A stretch of 64,000 bases of DNA. It comes from Celeribacter indicus (GTDB lineage: Bacteria; Pseudomonadota; Alphaproteobacteria; Rhodobacterales; Rhodobacteraceae). Every line of letters starts with the position of its first letter. Position 1 is the stretch's first letter. The notes beneath the pieces were generated by a model. The model was not told the DNA's origin and made no database searches. It saw only the letters and a list, made by a program, of their open reading frames with translations. This document shows, in pieces, positions 18,138 through 27,103 of the stretch. The stretch lies in contig NZ_CP004393.1 in NCBI RefSeq assembly GCF_000819565.1, forward strand, positions 2,046,001 to 2,110,000, in the 5' to 3' direction. Position numbers and translations under genes: made by a program.

Positions 18138-18932
18138 ATGCCTATCGCTGCCAGCAAGCCCACGGGGACTCTGCCCCGTGTCGTATCACCCCATCTGCTC
18201 TGGCTGGGCGGATGCCTTCCGGTCGAATACAGGGGGGAGACCGTCTACGGCCATTTCTCGATCTATCTTGTGATCGGCAGCGAGAAGACGATGCTGATCG
18301 ACACCGGCCATCCCGGCCACTGGCCGGAGGTGAGCAAGGCGCTCAAGGAGACGCTCGGCGATCGCAAGCTCGACTATATCTTCCCGACGCATTCGGAATT
18401 TCCCCATGCCGGCCTGCTGCCGCAGCTCATGGAGCTCTATCCCGACGCGCTCTGCGTCGGCGACATGCGCGACTGGCATCTCTACTATCCCGAACTGACC
18501 GACCGGATGCGTCACGCCGAGGTGGGCGACTACGTGGACCTGGGCGACCGCCGCATCTGTTTCGTGCCGGCGGTCTGGCGCGACATCCCGAATACGCTCT
18601 GGGCCTTCGAGGACACGGACCGGGTTCTCTTCGTCTCCGACTCCTTTGCCTATCTGCATTACCACCATCCCGGCGAGTCCGACTATTTCACCAGCGAAAT
18701 TCCCCTGCCCGAGATCGGGATGATCCAGTTCTTCAACGAGCGGGCGCTGCAATGGACGCGGTTCACGGATGTGCAGACCACCTTCGGCGATGCCGACTAC
18801 CTGCTCGAGACGCTCGATCCCCGGCTCATCGCGCCGGCGCATGGCGGCATCATCGACAATCCCGAGGTTCTCACGCCGCATGTGAAAGAGGGCATGACGG
18901 TGGAACAGATCGCCGCCCCGGCCGGCGCCTGA
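18138..18932 (+). CDS. MBL-fold metallohydrolase, variant active site
   Basis: A 264-residue metallo-beta-lactamase-fold protein and first gene of a catabolic operon. IDTGHPGHW supplies the first Asp region. The usual HxHxDH motif is replaced by H85-S-E87-F-P-H90, and a later SDS and PAHGG (His) complete the pattern. The HxE form recalls flavodiiron-like members, but here the Asp is Pro. No rubredoxin or flavodoxin domain is present. It may hydrolyse a lactone, thioester or similar bond. The next gene is a second MBL protein with a complementary loss of ligands. Confidence 0.78.
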   Translation: MPIAASKPTGTLPRVVSPHLLWLGGCLPVEYRGETVYGHFSIYLVIGSEKTMLIDTGHPGHWPEVSKALKETLGDRKLDYIFPTHSEFPHAGLLPQLMELYPDALCVGDMRDWHLYYPELTDRMRHAEVGDYVDLGDRRICFVPAVWRDIPNTLWAFEDTDRVLFVSDSFAYLHYHHPGESDYFTSEIPLPEIGMIQFFNERALQWTRFTDVQTTFGDADYLLETLDPRLIAPAHGGIIDNPEVLTPHVKEGMTVEQIAAPAGA

Positions 18933-18976
18933 TCCGTCCGCTCCGAAGACTTTCCAGCAAGTAGCGAGATTTACCC

Positions 18977-19879
18977 ATGAATGTCACCATGAATGCGGAC
19001 CTGTCCGCAACCACCGTCCATCCCGTCGTCGAGGGCAGCCTCTATGCCATCGGCGGGTCCATCGACGCCGGCCAGAACCTGAGCTGGTTGCCCAGGGGGC
19101 TCGAGGGGCGGATCCCCGTCCAGGGCTACCTTCTGCGCAACGACGACCAGGCGCTGCTGATCGACACCGGCCTCGTCGTCCATGCCGACGCGATCCGCGA
19201 CGCGCTCGACACGCTGATCGGCAAGCGCGCGCTCGAGGTCACGATGACCCGGCGCGAAATGGACACGATCATGAACCTGCCCTGGATCCTGAAGCGCTAT
19301 GACGTGAAGAAGGTCCATTTCAGCGGCGACATCAGCCCGATCGACTTCTTCGACGTGCTCGAGGAGGTGGCGGCGGAGGTGCAGGCCCGCACCTTTACCG
19401 ATGTCGCGCTCAACTGGCTGCGCCCCGGCCTGTCCATCGACTATGCCGGAACGCGCCTCGACGTGGTGCGGCCCTCGGTCCGGGTGCTGGCGACCCAGTG
19501 GCTGCACGAGCCGAAGACGCGGACGCTGTTCACCTCGGATTTCCTCGGCTTCCTGCCGACCGATCAGGAGGGGCCCTATTCCATCGGCGCGGAGGTCGCG
19601 GAGATCACCGTGGATCAGATCGTCGCCCATTACGGGCGGAAATTCGACTGGCTGCGCGGGATCAATCCCGCCCCCGTCATGGCCGACCTGCGCCGCGTGA
19701 TGACCGATTTCCCGAGCGACCGGCTCTGCCCCGCCTACGGGCCGACCATCGAGGGGGCGGAGAACGTCCGGCAGATCTGGGACAAGGCGATCGCCGCGGT
19801 CGAGGCGATCGGCAACCAGCCGCGCGAGAGCGTGACCGAGGATTTCAAGGGTATCGCAAGCGGTCGGAAGATCGCCTGA
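18977..19879 (+). CDS. MBL-fold protein lacking the metal-binding histidines
   Basis: A 300-residue protein with the MBL fold signs LIDTGLVVHAD and LFTSDFLGFLP. At the motif position it reads T91-R-R-E94-M-D96-T97, so both His ligands of HxHxDH are replaced while the Glu and Asp positions are kept, and the final His loop reads CPAYGPT rather than PAHG. It is either a non-catalytic partner of the preceding MBL protein, from which it is separated by 44 bp, or an enzyme with an altered centre. The ribosome site is weak; an alternative ATG lies four codons downstream. Confidence 0.7.
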   Translation: MNVTMNADLSATTVHPVVEGSLYAIGGSIDAGQNLSWLPRGLEGRIPVQGYLLRNDDQALLIDTGLVVHADAIRDALDTLIGKRALEVTMTRREMDTIMNLPWILKRYDVKKVHFSGDISPIDFFDVLEEVAAEVQARTFTDVALNWLRPGLSIDYAGTRLDVVRPSVRVLATQWLHEPKTRTLFTSDFLGFLPTDQEGPYSIGAEVAEITVDQIVAHYGRKFDWLRGINPAPVMADLRRVMTDFPSDRLCPAYGPTIEGAENVRQIWDKAIAAVEAIGNQPRESVTEDFKGIASGRKIA

Positions 19880-20013
19880 GCCACGACGCGGGGCGCCCGC
19901 ATCGCGCGGATGCCCCGCGGATCGCCGCCGCGGCCGGGACCACGCCTCGCAGAAGGCGCCATACCCCGCCGCGGAGGCCCCACGCACGAACCGACTTCAG
20001 GGAGGGTACATTC

Positions 20014-20994
20014 ATGGCACTGGCCGAATGGGAAAATGGGTTTCACTGGCCCAATGGCGAACATATCGCCGTCGTCTTCAACGTTTCCTGGGAAACCTGG
20101 CCGAAGACGCTCGGCACCGCCCGGAACAACCAGCGCGCCGGAGAAGTGGTCGCGCCGGATGCGAAATACGGCCGCTGGATGATGCCGATCTACGAACATG
20201 CCTATGCCGAAACCGGCGGCGTGCAGCGGCTTCTGGACGTCTGGTCGCGCCATGAGCTGAAGACGAGCTGGTATGTCGACGGGCTGAACGTGGAGCTCTA
20301 TCCCGAACTGTCGAAACAGGCGATCGCGGACGGCCACGAATTCCTGGTGCAGGGCTGGGACCATTCCTTTCTCTGGGAGCAGACCGTCGCCGAGCAGGAA
20401 GACAGCCTGCGCCGCACCTACGAGTGCATGAAATCCGTGCTCGGCTACACGCCCGAGGGATTCAGCGCCTCGGCCGGCTCGATCACGCCCGAGACCTTCG
20501 ACATCGTCGAGAAACTCGGGATGAGCTATTGCTGCGGGTTCCGCAACTGCGACGTGCCCTTCATCATCAAGCGCAAGTCGGGCGGCTCGCTCGTCGGCAT
20601 GAACAGCTACGCGATCAGCGATTTCAATTCCTATGGCTTCCAGGATCAGGACATCAACGCGGTGCTGCGGCAATGGCGCGACTTCTTCGATGTTCTCTAC
20701 GACGAAGGACAGCGCGGCCGTCCGCAGTTCCTCGCCTATGGCACGCACCCGCTGCTGTCGCACGGGTTCCGCACGAAGCCGCTCGAGGAGACCATCGACT
20801 ACGTGAAGTCGAAGGGGAACGTGTGGATCACCACGCGCGAGGAGATCGCCGCCTACATGCGCGAGACCTTCCCCGATCTCACCCTCGACACCTTCTTCCC
20901 GGAGGCCGTGGCGCAGGACAAATGGTACGGCCTGTCCTCCGGCGCCGGCGGCGAAGAGGCCGAGGCCGAGGCGCTCCGCTACCGGATCGAGTGA
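20014..20994 (+). CDS. Polysaccharide deacetylase-fold hydrolase, PuuE/allantoinase-like
   Basis: A 326-residue NodB-homology protein. The first motif reads VVFNVSWETW, so the usual metal/catalytic Asp pair (FDDG) is missing as in PuuE-type enzymes; later FLVQGWDHS provides the His motif and AYGTHPLLSHG another His. Family members cleave amide or ureide bonds in small molecules such as allantoin rather than polysaccharides. A small amide or ring-opening substrate is therefore more likely here. ATG 20014 follows CAGGGAGGGTACATTC. It lies between the MBL pair and the TPP enzyme in one operon. Confidence 0.78.
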   Translation: MALAEWENGFHWPNGEHIAVVFNVSWETWPKTLGTARNNQRAGEVVAPDAKYGRWMMPIYEHAYAETGGVQRLLDVWSRHELKTSWYVDGLNVELYPELSKQAIADGHEFLVQGWDHSFLWEQTVAEQEDSLRRTYECMKSVLGYTPEGFSASAGSITPETFDIVEKLGMSYCCGFRNCDVPFIIKRKSGGSLVGMNSYAISDFNSYGFQDQDINAVLRQWRDFFDVLYDEGQRGRPQFLAYGTHPLLSHGFRTKPLEETIDYVKSKGNVWITTREEIAAYMRETFPDLTLDTFFPEAVAQDKWYGLSSGAGGEEAEAEALRYRIE

Positions 20995-21037
20995 TGCCCG
21001 CGCGGCATCCCACAGGACAGCACTTATTTTTGGAGAC

Positions 21038-22717
21038 ATGGAAATGGTAACGGTGGCAGAGGCTATCGCGAAGACGATTCACGGCTACGGGACGGAATAT
21101 TACTTCTGCCTGACAGGGGGCGATCACGATTTCTGGATCGCATTGCAGGACGAGGGGATCAGGATCGTCAATTGCCGAAGCGAGGCCAGCGCCGCCTATA
21201 TGGCGGACGGCTATGCCCGCGTCGCCGGCCGGCCGGGTTTCGTCTACGGCCAGCGCGGTCCGGGGGCGGCCAATGTCGCCGCCAGCATGCCGGACGCGCT
21301 CTGGGCGCATAGTCCGGTCATCGCCCTGACCTCCTCGATCTTCCGGCGCTCGCGCGACCGGTTCGAATATCAGGACGTCGACACCCTGCCGATGTACCAG
21401 TCCGTCACCCGGTGGAACCGCGAGCTTCATGTGCCGCAGCGGGCCGCCGAGATGGTCCATGCCGCGGTCAACGCGGCGACGGGCCCGGTGCCGGGCCCTG
21501 TCCACCTCGAGGTGCCCGCCGATCTCCTGCCGCAGGACGCGCAGCAGACCCGGATCGGCGGCGCGACCGGCACCGGTGCGCTCAACTCCCTGCGCATCGT
21601 GCCGGATCGCGGAAAACTGGCGGAGGCGCTCGCCCTGCTCGGGCAGGCCGAGCGCCCGCTGATCATCGCGGGCAACGGCGTGGTAAGCTCGCGCGCCTTC
21701 GAGGCGATGGCCGCCTTCGCCGCGGCAAGCGGCATTCCGGTCGCCACCACCACGGGCGGAAAGGGCGCCATCGACGAGCGCGACCCGCTGTCCGTCGGGG
21801 TCATCGGGCGCTATTCGCGCAAGGTCTCCAACGAGATCCTCGCGGATGCCGACGTGGTGCTCGCCATCGGCACCCGGCTCGGCGGGCTCGCCACCGCCGG
21901 CTGGACCGTGAAGCTCGACGGCAAGACGCTCCTCCAGATCGACACCAACCCGGAGGTCTTCGGGCGCAACTACGACACCGGGATGAGCATCCTCGCGGAC
22001 GCGCGCCTGGCGCTCGAGACGCTGACCGAGCTGCGGTCCGCCGACGCCGGGATCCCGCGGCCCGACGCCTGGGCGAAGGCCGTGGCGGAGCGCATCGACG
22101 CCTGGCGCGAGGTCGAGCGGGACAACCGCAAACCGCTCGCGGACGGCATGCACCCGGCCGCGGTGATCGCCGCCCTGCGGGAGGTGATGGCGGAGGACGA
22201 CATCCTCGCCGCCGACACCGGCGCGATCGCGGCCTGGGCGGGCGCGCTCTTTCCCATCGCGGCGGGGCATAATTTCATCCGCTCCGCCGGCTCGCTCGGC
22301 TGGGTCGTGCCCGGCGCCATGGGAGCCGCCCTTGCCGCGCCGGAGCGCCGCACCGTCGCGCTGACCGGCGACGGCGGGCTGCTCTATCACATCGGCGATC
22401 TGGAAACGGCTGTGCGGATGAACATCCCGGTGGTGATCGTGGTCATGAACAACTGCGCCTTCGGTTCGGAGGACCATCTGTTGAAACACCGCTGGGGCGG
22501 GCGGAAGATCCCCGAGATCGTCGATTTCCACGACGTCGATTTCGCCGCCATGGCGCGCTCCTTCGGGGTGCACGGCGCCACGGTCACAGAGGAGGAGGAT
22601 CTGGTCCCCGCCCTGCGCGCCGCCTATGCCGCCGGTGGCCCGGCGCTCGTCGACATCCGCATCAGCAAGGAGGCCGAGGCGCCGCACGATTTCCCCGGCT
22701 CGCCGCGCATCGTCTGA
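21038..22717 (+). CDS. Thiamine diphosphate-dependent enzyme (acetolactate synthase/benzoylformate decarboxylase-like)
   Basis: A 559-residue TPP enzyme with all three domains. Glu49 (NCRSEASAAYMADGYAR) is the activating residue; the TPP motif spans GDGG near 444 to MNN near 471. Two ATGs compete: 21038 and 21044. The second has the better spacing from GGAG (8 nt). The group includes decarboxylases and carboligases of 2-keto acids and the sulfoacetaldehyde acetyltransferase branch, so the reaction is not fixed. It shares an operon with a GMC oxidoreductase and an aldo/keto reductase. Confidence 0.88.
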   Translation: MEMVTVAEAIAKTIHGYGTEYYFCLTGGDHDFWIALQDEGIRIVNCRSEASAAYMADGYARVAGRPGFVYGQRGPGAANVAASMPDALWAHSPVIALTSSIFRRSRDRFEYQDVDTLPMYQSVTRWNRELHVPQRAAEMVHAAVNAATGPVPGPVHLEVPADLLPQDAQQTRIGGATGTGALNSLRIVPDRGKLAEALALLGQAERPLIIAGNGVVSSRAFEAMAAFAAASGIPVATTTGGKGAIDERDPLSVGVIGRYSRKVSNEILADADVVLAIGTRLGGLATAGWTVKLDGKTLLQIDTNPEVFGRNYDTGMSILADARLALETLTELRSADAGIPRPDAWAKAVAERIDAWREVERDNRKPLADGMHPAAVIAALREVMAEDDILAADTGAIAAWAGALFPIAAGHNFIRSAGSLGWVVPGAMGAALAAPERRTVALTGDGGLLYHIGDLETAVRMNIPVVIVVMNNCAFGSEDHLLKHRWGGRKIPEIVDFHDVDFAAMARSFGVHGATVTEEEDLVPALRAAYAAGGPALVDIRISKEAEAPHDFPGSPRIV

Positions 22718-22730
22718 TCCGGCCGCAGAC

Positions 22731-22753
22731 CCCGGCGCGGCACAGGCGCCGGG
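22731..22753 (+). repeat. Intercistronic hairpin
   Basis: CCCGGCGC and GCGCCGGG form a perfect 8-bp stem around a 7-nt loop between the TPP and GMC genes. There is no T-run, so it is more likely an RNA-processing or stability element than a full terminator. Confidence 0.45.
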
Positions 22754-22791
22754 CGTCCCTCCGGCCGCAATTCGTACAGTAGGGAAGAGAC

Positions 22792-24444
22792 ATGTTGGAT
22801 TGCGACTATCTGATCATCGGGGCCGGATCCGCGGGCTGCGTTCTGGCAAACCGTCTCAGCGAGGATCCGGAGGCGAAGGTGATGCTTCTGGAGGCCGGGC
22901 CGCGCGACACCAGCCCCTGGATCAAGCTGCCGGCGGGCATGAAGAAGGTGTTCTATGGCAAGAAGTATAACTGGGGCTTCGAATCCGAGCCCGAGCCGAA
23001 CCTGCACAACCGCCGGATCCCGATGGCTCGCGGCAAGGGGCTCGGCGGGTCGAGTTCGATCAACGGCATGCTCTATGTGCGCGGCGATCCGAGCGATTAC
23101 GACAACTGGGCGCAGATGGGCAATCGCGGATGGTCCTACGAGGATGTGCTGCCCTATTTCAGGAAGCTCGAAAACTATCGCTACGGCGAGGACCCGGAAC
23201 GCGGCACCGGCGGACCGCTCGAGATCTCGCGCGTGTCCTTCCGGGAACCGCTGACGCAGGTCTTCCTCGATGCGGCGGTGGCGGAGGGCTATCGCTTCAA
23301 CCCCGATTACAATTCCGGTGCGCAGGAAGGTTTCGGCCATATCCAGGTCACCCAGAAGGGCGGGCAGCGCTGGTCGGCGGCGCATGGCTATCTCCATCCG
23401 GTGCGCAACCGCCCCAATCTCGAGGTGCTGACCGACACGCTGGCGCTGCGGCTCGAGTTCGACGGCGCGCGCTGCGTCGGCGCGCTGTGCGAGAGGGCGG
23501 GGCAGGAGGTGAAGATTTCCGCCCGCGCGGAGGTGATCCTCGCGGCGGGTGCGGCACAGAGCCCGCAGCTCCTGGAACTGTCGGGGATCGGCGATCCCGA
23601 AGTGCTCTCGGCCGCCGGGATCGACGTGTTCAGGGCGCGTCCGGGCGTGGGTGCCAATTTCCAGGACCATTTCACCCTGAACGTGCCCTTCCGCGTGAAA
23701 CAGCGCGTCACGATCAACGACAAGGCGCGGGGGCTTCCGCTGATGGCGGAGGCGGTGCGCTATGCGCTGACCCGGCAGGGCGTGCTGTCGGTGCCGATCG
23801 CCTTCGCCCTCGGGTTCGTCAAGACGCGGCCGGATCTCGTCGCGCCGGATCTGCAATTCTATTTCTGTCCGCTGACCTTCAGGCCCGGCACCCGCGATCC
23901 GGAATCCGAACCGGGGATGCAGATCGGGTTCAGCCTCCAGCGGCCCCGTTCCGCCGGCACGATCCATGTCGCGAGCGGCGATCCGCATGCGCCGCCGCGC
24001 ATCCGCACGAATTTCCTCGCCGATGCCGAAGACCGGCGCGTCGTGGTCGAAGGGTTCAGGATCGCACGGCGGATCGCCGGAAATCCTCTGTTCGATCCCT
24101 ATCGCGCGCATGAGATCAATCCCGGCGAGGCGGTGCAGGGCGATGACGAGCTTCTGGATTATGCCCGCCGGACGGGGGTGACGAGCTTCCACATCTCCGG
24201 CACCTGCCGGATGGGCGAGGATGCGATGGCGGTGGTCGACGACCAGTTGCGGGTGCACGGCGTCGAGGGGCTTCGTGTGGTCGATGCCTCGATCATGCCG
24301 AAGCTCGTTTCCGGCAACACCAACGGGCCGGTGATCATGATCGCGGAAAAGGCCGCGGACATGATCAAGGCGGCGGCGCGGGGCGGGGCGCCGGAGAGGC
24401 GCGGGCTGGCCGGCGGCCCCGATACGAAGATTGCAACGGTGTGA
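22792..24444 (+). CDS. GMC-family FAD oxidoreductase (choline dehydrogenase-like)
   Basis: A 550-residue flavoprotein. The N-terminal FAD motif is [19 protein letters not shown] (Rossmann fold, residues 6-24). [20 protein letters not shown] is the GMC signature 1 region. The C-terminal [11 protein letters not shown]...SGNTNGP carries the catalytic His and Asn. It oxidises an alcohol to an aldehyde or ketone, probably passing electrons to the quinone pool like other bacterial members. The start follows AGGGAAGAGAC. It sits before an aldo/keto reductase whose start nearly overlaps it. Confidence 0.9.
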   Translation: MLDCDYLIIGAGSAGCVLANRLSEDPEAKVMLLEAGPRDTSPWIKLPAGMKKVFYGKKYNWGFESEPEPNLHNRRIPMARGKGLGGSSSINGMLYVRGDPSDYDNWAQMGNRGWSYEDVLPYFRKLENYRYGEDPERGTGGPLEISRVSFREPLTQVFLDAAVAEGYRFNPDYNSGAQEGFGHIQVTQKGGQRWSAAHGYLHPVRNRPNLEVLTDTLALRLEFDGARCVGALCERAGQEVKISARAEVILAAGAAQSPQLLELSGIGDPEVLSAAGIDVFRARPGVGANFQDHFTLNVPFRVKQRVTINDKARGLPLMAEAVRYALTRQGVLSVPIAFALGFVKTRPDLVAPDLQFYFCPLTFRPGTRDPESEPGMQIGFSLQRPRSAGTIHVASGDPHAPPRIRTNFLADAEDRRVVVEGFRIARRIAGNPLFDPYRAHEINPGEAVQGDDELLDYARRTGVTSFHISGTCRMGEDAMAVVDDQLRVHGVEGLRVVDASIMPKLVSGNTNGPVIMIAEKAADMIKAAARGGAPERRGLAGGPDTKIATV

Positions 24445-24452
24445 GGTCGACA

Positions 24453-25463
24453 ATGGACTATGTGCGCGTGGGAAAATCCGGGCTCGAGGTCTCGCGTCTG
24501 GCCTTCGGCTGTCTCTCCATCGGCGTGCCGAGCGAACGGCGCCCCTGGATCGTGCCGGAGGACAGGGCGCGCGAGCTGCTGCGCAGGGCCTGGGATGCGG
24601 GGATCAACTTCTTCGACACGTCGAATTCCTATTCCGAGGGCACGAGCGAGATCGTGACCGGCAAGCTGCTGAAGGAACTGGGCCCGCGCGATGAATACGT
24701 GCTGGCCTCGAAGCTGTTTTCGCGCGTGCGTCCGGGACCGAACGGCGCGGGGCTCGGCCGAAAGGCGATCTTCGAACAGCTCGACGCGACGCTCAAGCGG
24801 CTCGACGTCGACTATCTCGACCTTTACCAGATCCACCGCTGGGACGATTTCACGCCCATCGAGGAGACGCTCGAGGCGCTCAACGACGTGATCCGGGCGG
24901 GGAAGGTGCGCTATATCGGTGCCTCTTCCATGGCCGCGTGGCAGTTCGCCAAGGCGCTCTATACCGCCGATCTTCACGGCTGGCCGCGCTTCATCTCCAT
25001 GCAGAACCAGCTCAGCCTCGTCTACCGCGAGGAAGAGCGCGAGATGTTGCCGCTCTGCGAGGCCGAGGGCGTCGGCGTGCTGCCCTGGTCGGCGCTTGCC
25101 GGCGGCAAGCTCGCCCGGCCCTGGGGCGAGGAGACCTTCCGCAGCAGCACCGATGTGCACCGGATCTACGACAGCGACATCGGCAACCAGCGCGCCATCG
25201 TCGCGGAGGTCGGACGCATCGCCGCGGCGCGCGGGTGCTCCTATTCGCAGGTCGCGATGGCCTGGGTTCTTCAGTCCCGCGGCGTGACGGCCCCGATCAT
25301 GGGGGCGACGAAACTCTCGCATGTCGAGGACGCGGTCGCGGCGCTGGAGATCCGTCTCGAGCCCGAGGAGATCGCGGCCCTCGAAGCGCCCTATCAGACG
25401 CGTCCGGTGGACACGGTCGGCCCCTCGGCGGAGCGTGCCGATCTCGGGTCCGGGCGCGGCTGA
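24453..25463 (+). CDS. Aldo/keto reductase
   Basis: A 336-residue NADP-type aldo/keto reductase with Asp55 and Tyr60 ([11 protein letters not shown]), Lys87 (ASKLF) and His128 (YQIHRWD). ATG 24453 is preferred with GAGG 7 nt upstream; a GTG at 24441 that overlaps the GMC stop is an alternative. It resembles the YajO/voltage-gated channel beta-subunit-like branch. It is the last enzyme before TRAP transporter 2 and probably reduces or oxidises the same pathway intermediate. Confidence 0.87.
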   Translation: MDYVRVGKSGLEVSRLAFGCLSIGVPSERRPWIVPEDRARELLRRAWDAGINFFDTSNSYSEGTSEIVTGKLLKELGPRDEYVLASKLFSRVRPGPNGAGLGRKAIFEQLDATLKRLDVDYLDLYQIHRWDDFTPIEETLEALNDVIRAGKVRYIGASSMAAWQFAKALYTADLHGWPRFISMQNQLSLVYREEEREMLPLCEAEGVGVLPWSALAGGKLARPWGEETFRSSTDVHRIYDSDIGNQRAIVAEVGRIAAARGCSYSQVAMAWVLQSRGVTAPIMGATKLSHVEDAVAALEIRLEPEEIAALEAPYQTRPVDTVGPSAERADLGSGRG

Positions 25464-25480
25464 GCCCGAATGGCACCGCG

Positions 25481-25499
25481 GTCCCGGAGGACTCGGGAC
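25481..25499 (+). repeat. Intercistronic hairpin before dctP 2
   Basis: GTCCCG and CGGGAC form a perfect 6-bp stem with a 7-nt loop in the 79-bp gap between the aldo/keto reductase and the TRAP binding protein. It may partly terminate readthrough or stabilise the dctP message. Confidence 0.4.
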
Positions 25500-25542
25500 G
25501 GGGACGAAGTTCCCGCTCAAAGGCACGGAGGAGGAGAAGACA

Positions 25543-26529
25543 ATGACGTTCACAAAGGCCATGCGCGCTGCGCTTCTGGCGGTTCCGGTCGCGCTCGCGG
25601 GCGGTTTCGCGACGGCGGAAACGCTCAACATGTATACGACGCAATCCGGCACGACGCTGCCCGCCGTGCGCGGATTGCAGAAATTCGCCGAGGAGGTCGG
25701 AGAACAGACCGGCGGCGATGTAAAGGTGCGGCTGCATCTCGCGGGCACGCTCTCGATCAACGCCGCCGACGCGACGAGCGCCGTCGCGGCCAATATCGTG
25801 CAGATGGCCGAAGACCTGTTCTTCTCGGGCAGCGTGCCGATTGCCACGGCGCTGCGCCTGCCGCTCGTGGTGGGCGACGTGGCGAACATGGATGCCGCGC
25901 TCGAGGCTTCGCTCGATCCCGTTTCGGAGGCCTATGCCGCAAAGGGCATCACGGTGCTCGCGGGGTACCTGTCGCCGCCGCAATATATCTGGTCGACGGA
26001 GGAGGTCGGTTCGCTTGCCGATCTTGAAAACCTGAAGCTGCGCGTGTCTTCCCCGGAACAGGCGGAATTCGTGAAATCCCTGGGTGCCGTGCCGATCGTG
26101 CTGGCCCCTGCCGAAGTGAGCGCGGCGCTGGAGCGCGGGGTGGTCGACGGACTGCTGACCTCCGGGCTGGGCGGCGAGTTCTTTGGCGGACCGCTCAAGT
26201 CGGCCCTGCTGCTGCCGGTCAACTACAACAACAACTATTTCATCATCAATACGGCGGTGTACGAGCGGCTGACGCCCGAACAGCAGGAGACCCTGACCGA
26301 GCTCGCGGCATCGAATGCGCAATGGATCGAGGAAGAATTCCTGAAGATCGACTTCGAGGCGATCGACCGGTTCCGCGCCCGCGACGATTTCTCCGTCGTC
26401 GACGTCTCGGAGCCGGACATGGCGATGGCGAGCGGCGTGGCCGAACCGATGTGGACGAACTGGGTCGACAAACACGGCGAGGCGGGCAGGTCGATGTACG
26501 ATGCAATCCGCTCCGGCATCGGGGACTGA
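25543..26529 (+). CDS. TRAP transporter substrate-binding protein (DctP type), TRAP 2
   Basis: A 328-residue periplasmic binding protein. The signal peptide ends near ATA-ETL. The mature protein contains [37 protein letters not shown] with the carboxylate-binding Arg, and a C-terminal helix rich region typical of DctP. The start follows GGAGGAGAAGACA. It is encoded in the same direction and close after the MBL-to-aldo/keto reductase genes, so it likely imports the substrate of that pathway. Confidence 0.9.
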   Translation: MTFTKAMRAALLAVPVALAGGFATAETLNMYTTQSGTTLPAVRGLQKFAEEVGEQTGGDVKVRLHLAGTLSINAADATSAVAANIVQMAEDLFFSGSVPIATALRLPLVVGDVANMDAALEASLDPVSEAYAAKGITVLAGYLSPPQYIWSTEEVGSLADLENLKLRVSSPEQAEFVKSLGAVPIVLAPAEVSAALERGVVDGLLTSGLGGEFFGGPLKSALLLPVNYNNNYFIINTAVYERLTPEQQETLTELAASNAQWIEEEFLKIDFEAIDRFRARDDFSVVDVSEPDMAMASGVAEPMWTNWVDKHGEAGRSMYDAIRSGIGD

Positions 26530-26530
26530 C

Positions 26531-27103
26531 ATGGCGCTCGTGTCGGTCTCCGGGAACGGAGGGCCGGGCATCCTCCTTCTCAATCGTTCGATCCGGCTGG
26601 TGGACCGCATCTGCGTGGTCGCCAGCGTCGCCGCGCTGCTTCTCATGCTCGGCATCGTCGCCCTCGAGGTCGTTCTGCGAAGCGGCTTTTCGACCTCCAC
26701 CTATCTGTCCGACGAATACGCCGGATACGCCCTCGTCGCGCTGACGCTCATGAGCCTTGCGACCTGCCAGCTCCACGGGCGGTTCCCGCGGGTGGAGATC
26801 ATCATCGCGAACCTGCCGCCCGCGGTCGCGCGCGCCGTGGAGATCCTCTTCGACCTCGTCGGCCTCGCGCTGACCGCGCTGCTGCTGTGGAAGCTCACGG
26901 AATTCGAGATTTCGAGCATCCGCTCGGGCGACACCGCGCCGACACTCTCGGCCACGCCGCTCTGGATTCCGAAATTCGCGCTGGTGCTCGGCTCCGGCCT
27001 CTATGTCGTCGCCATGTGTCAGATCCTCATCGTTCACCTCCTTCAGCTCAGGACACCCGGCGCGCAGGGCACAGGCTATGCGGAGGACGAAGATGACACC
27101 TGA
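26531..27103 (+). CDS. TRAP transporter small membrane subunit (DctQ type), TRAP 2
   Basis: A 190-residue membrane protein with about four hydrophobic segments. The conserved DctQ core appears as EVVLRSGFSTSTYLSDEYAGYALVALTLMSLA. It begins 1 bp after dctP, and its end overlaps the dctM start by 11 bp. It joins DctP 2 and DctM 2 into one transporter. Confidence 0.88.
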   Translation: MALVSVSGNGGPGILLLNRSIRLVDRICVVASVAALLLMLGIVALEVVLRSGFSTSTYLSDEYAGYALVALTLMSLATCQLHGRFPRVEIIIANLPPAVARAVEILFDLVGLALTALLLWKLTEFEISSIRSGDTAPTLSATPLWIPKFALVLGSGLYVVAMCQILIVHLLQLRTPGAQGTGYAEDEDDT

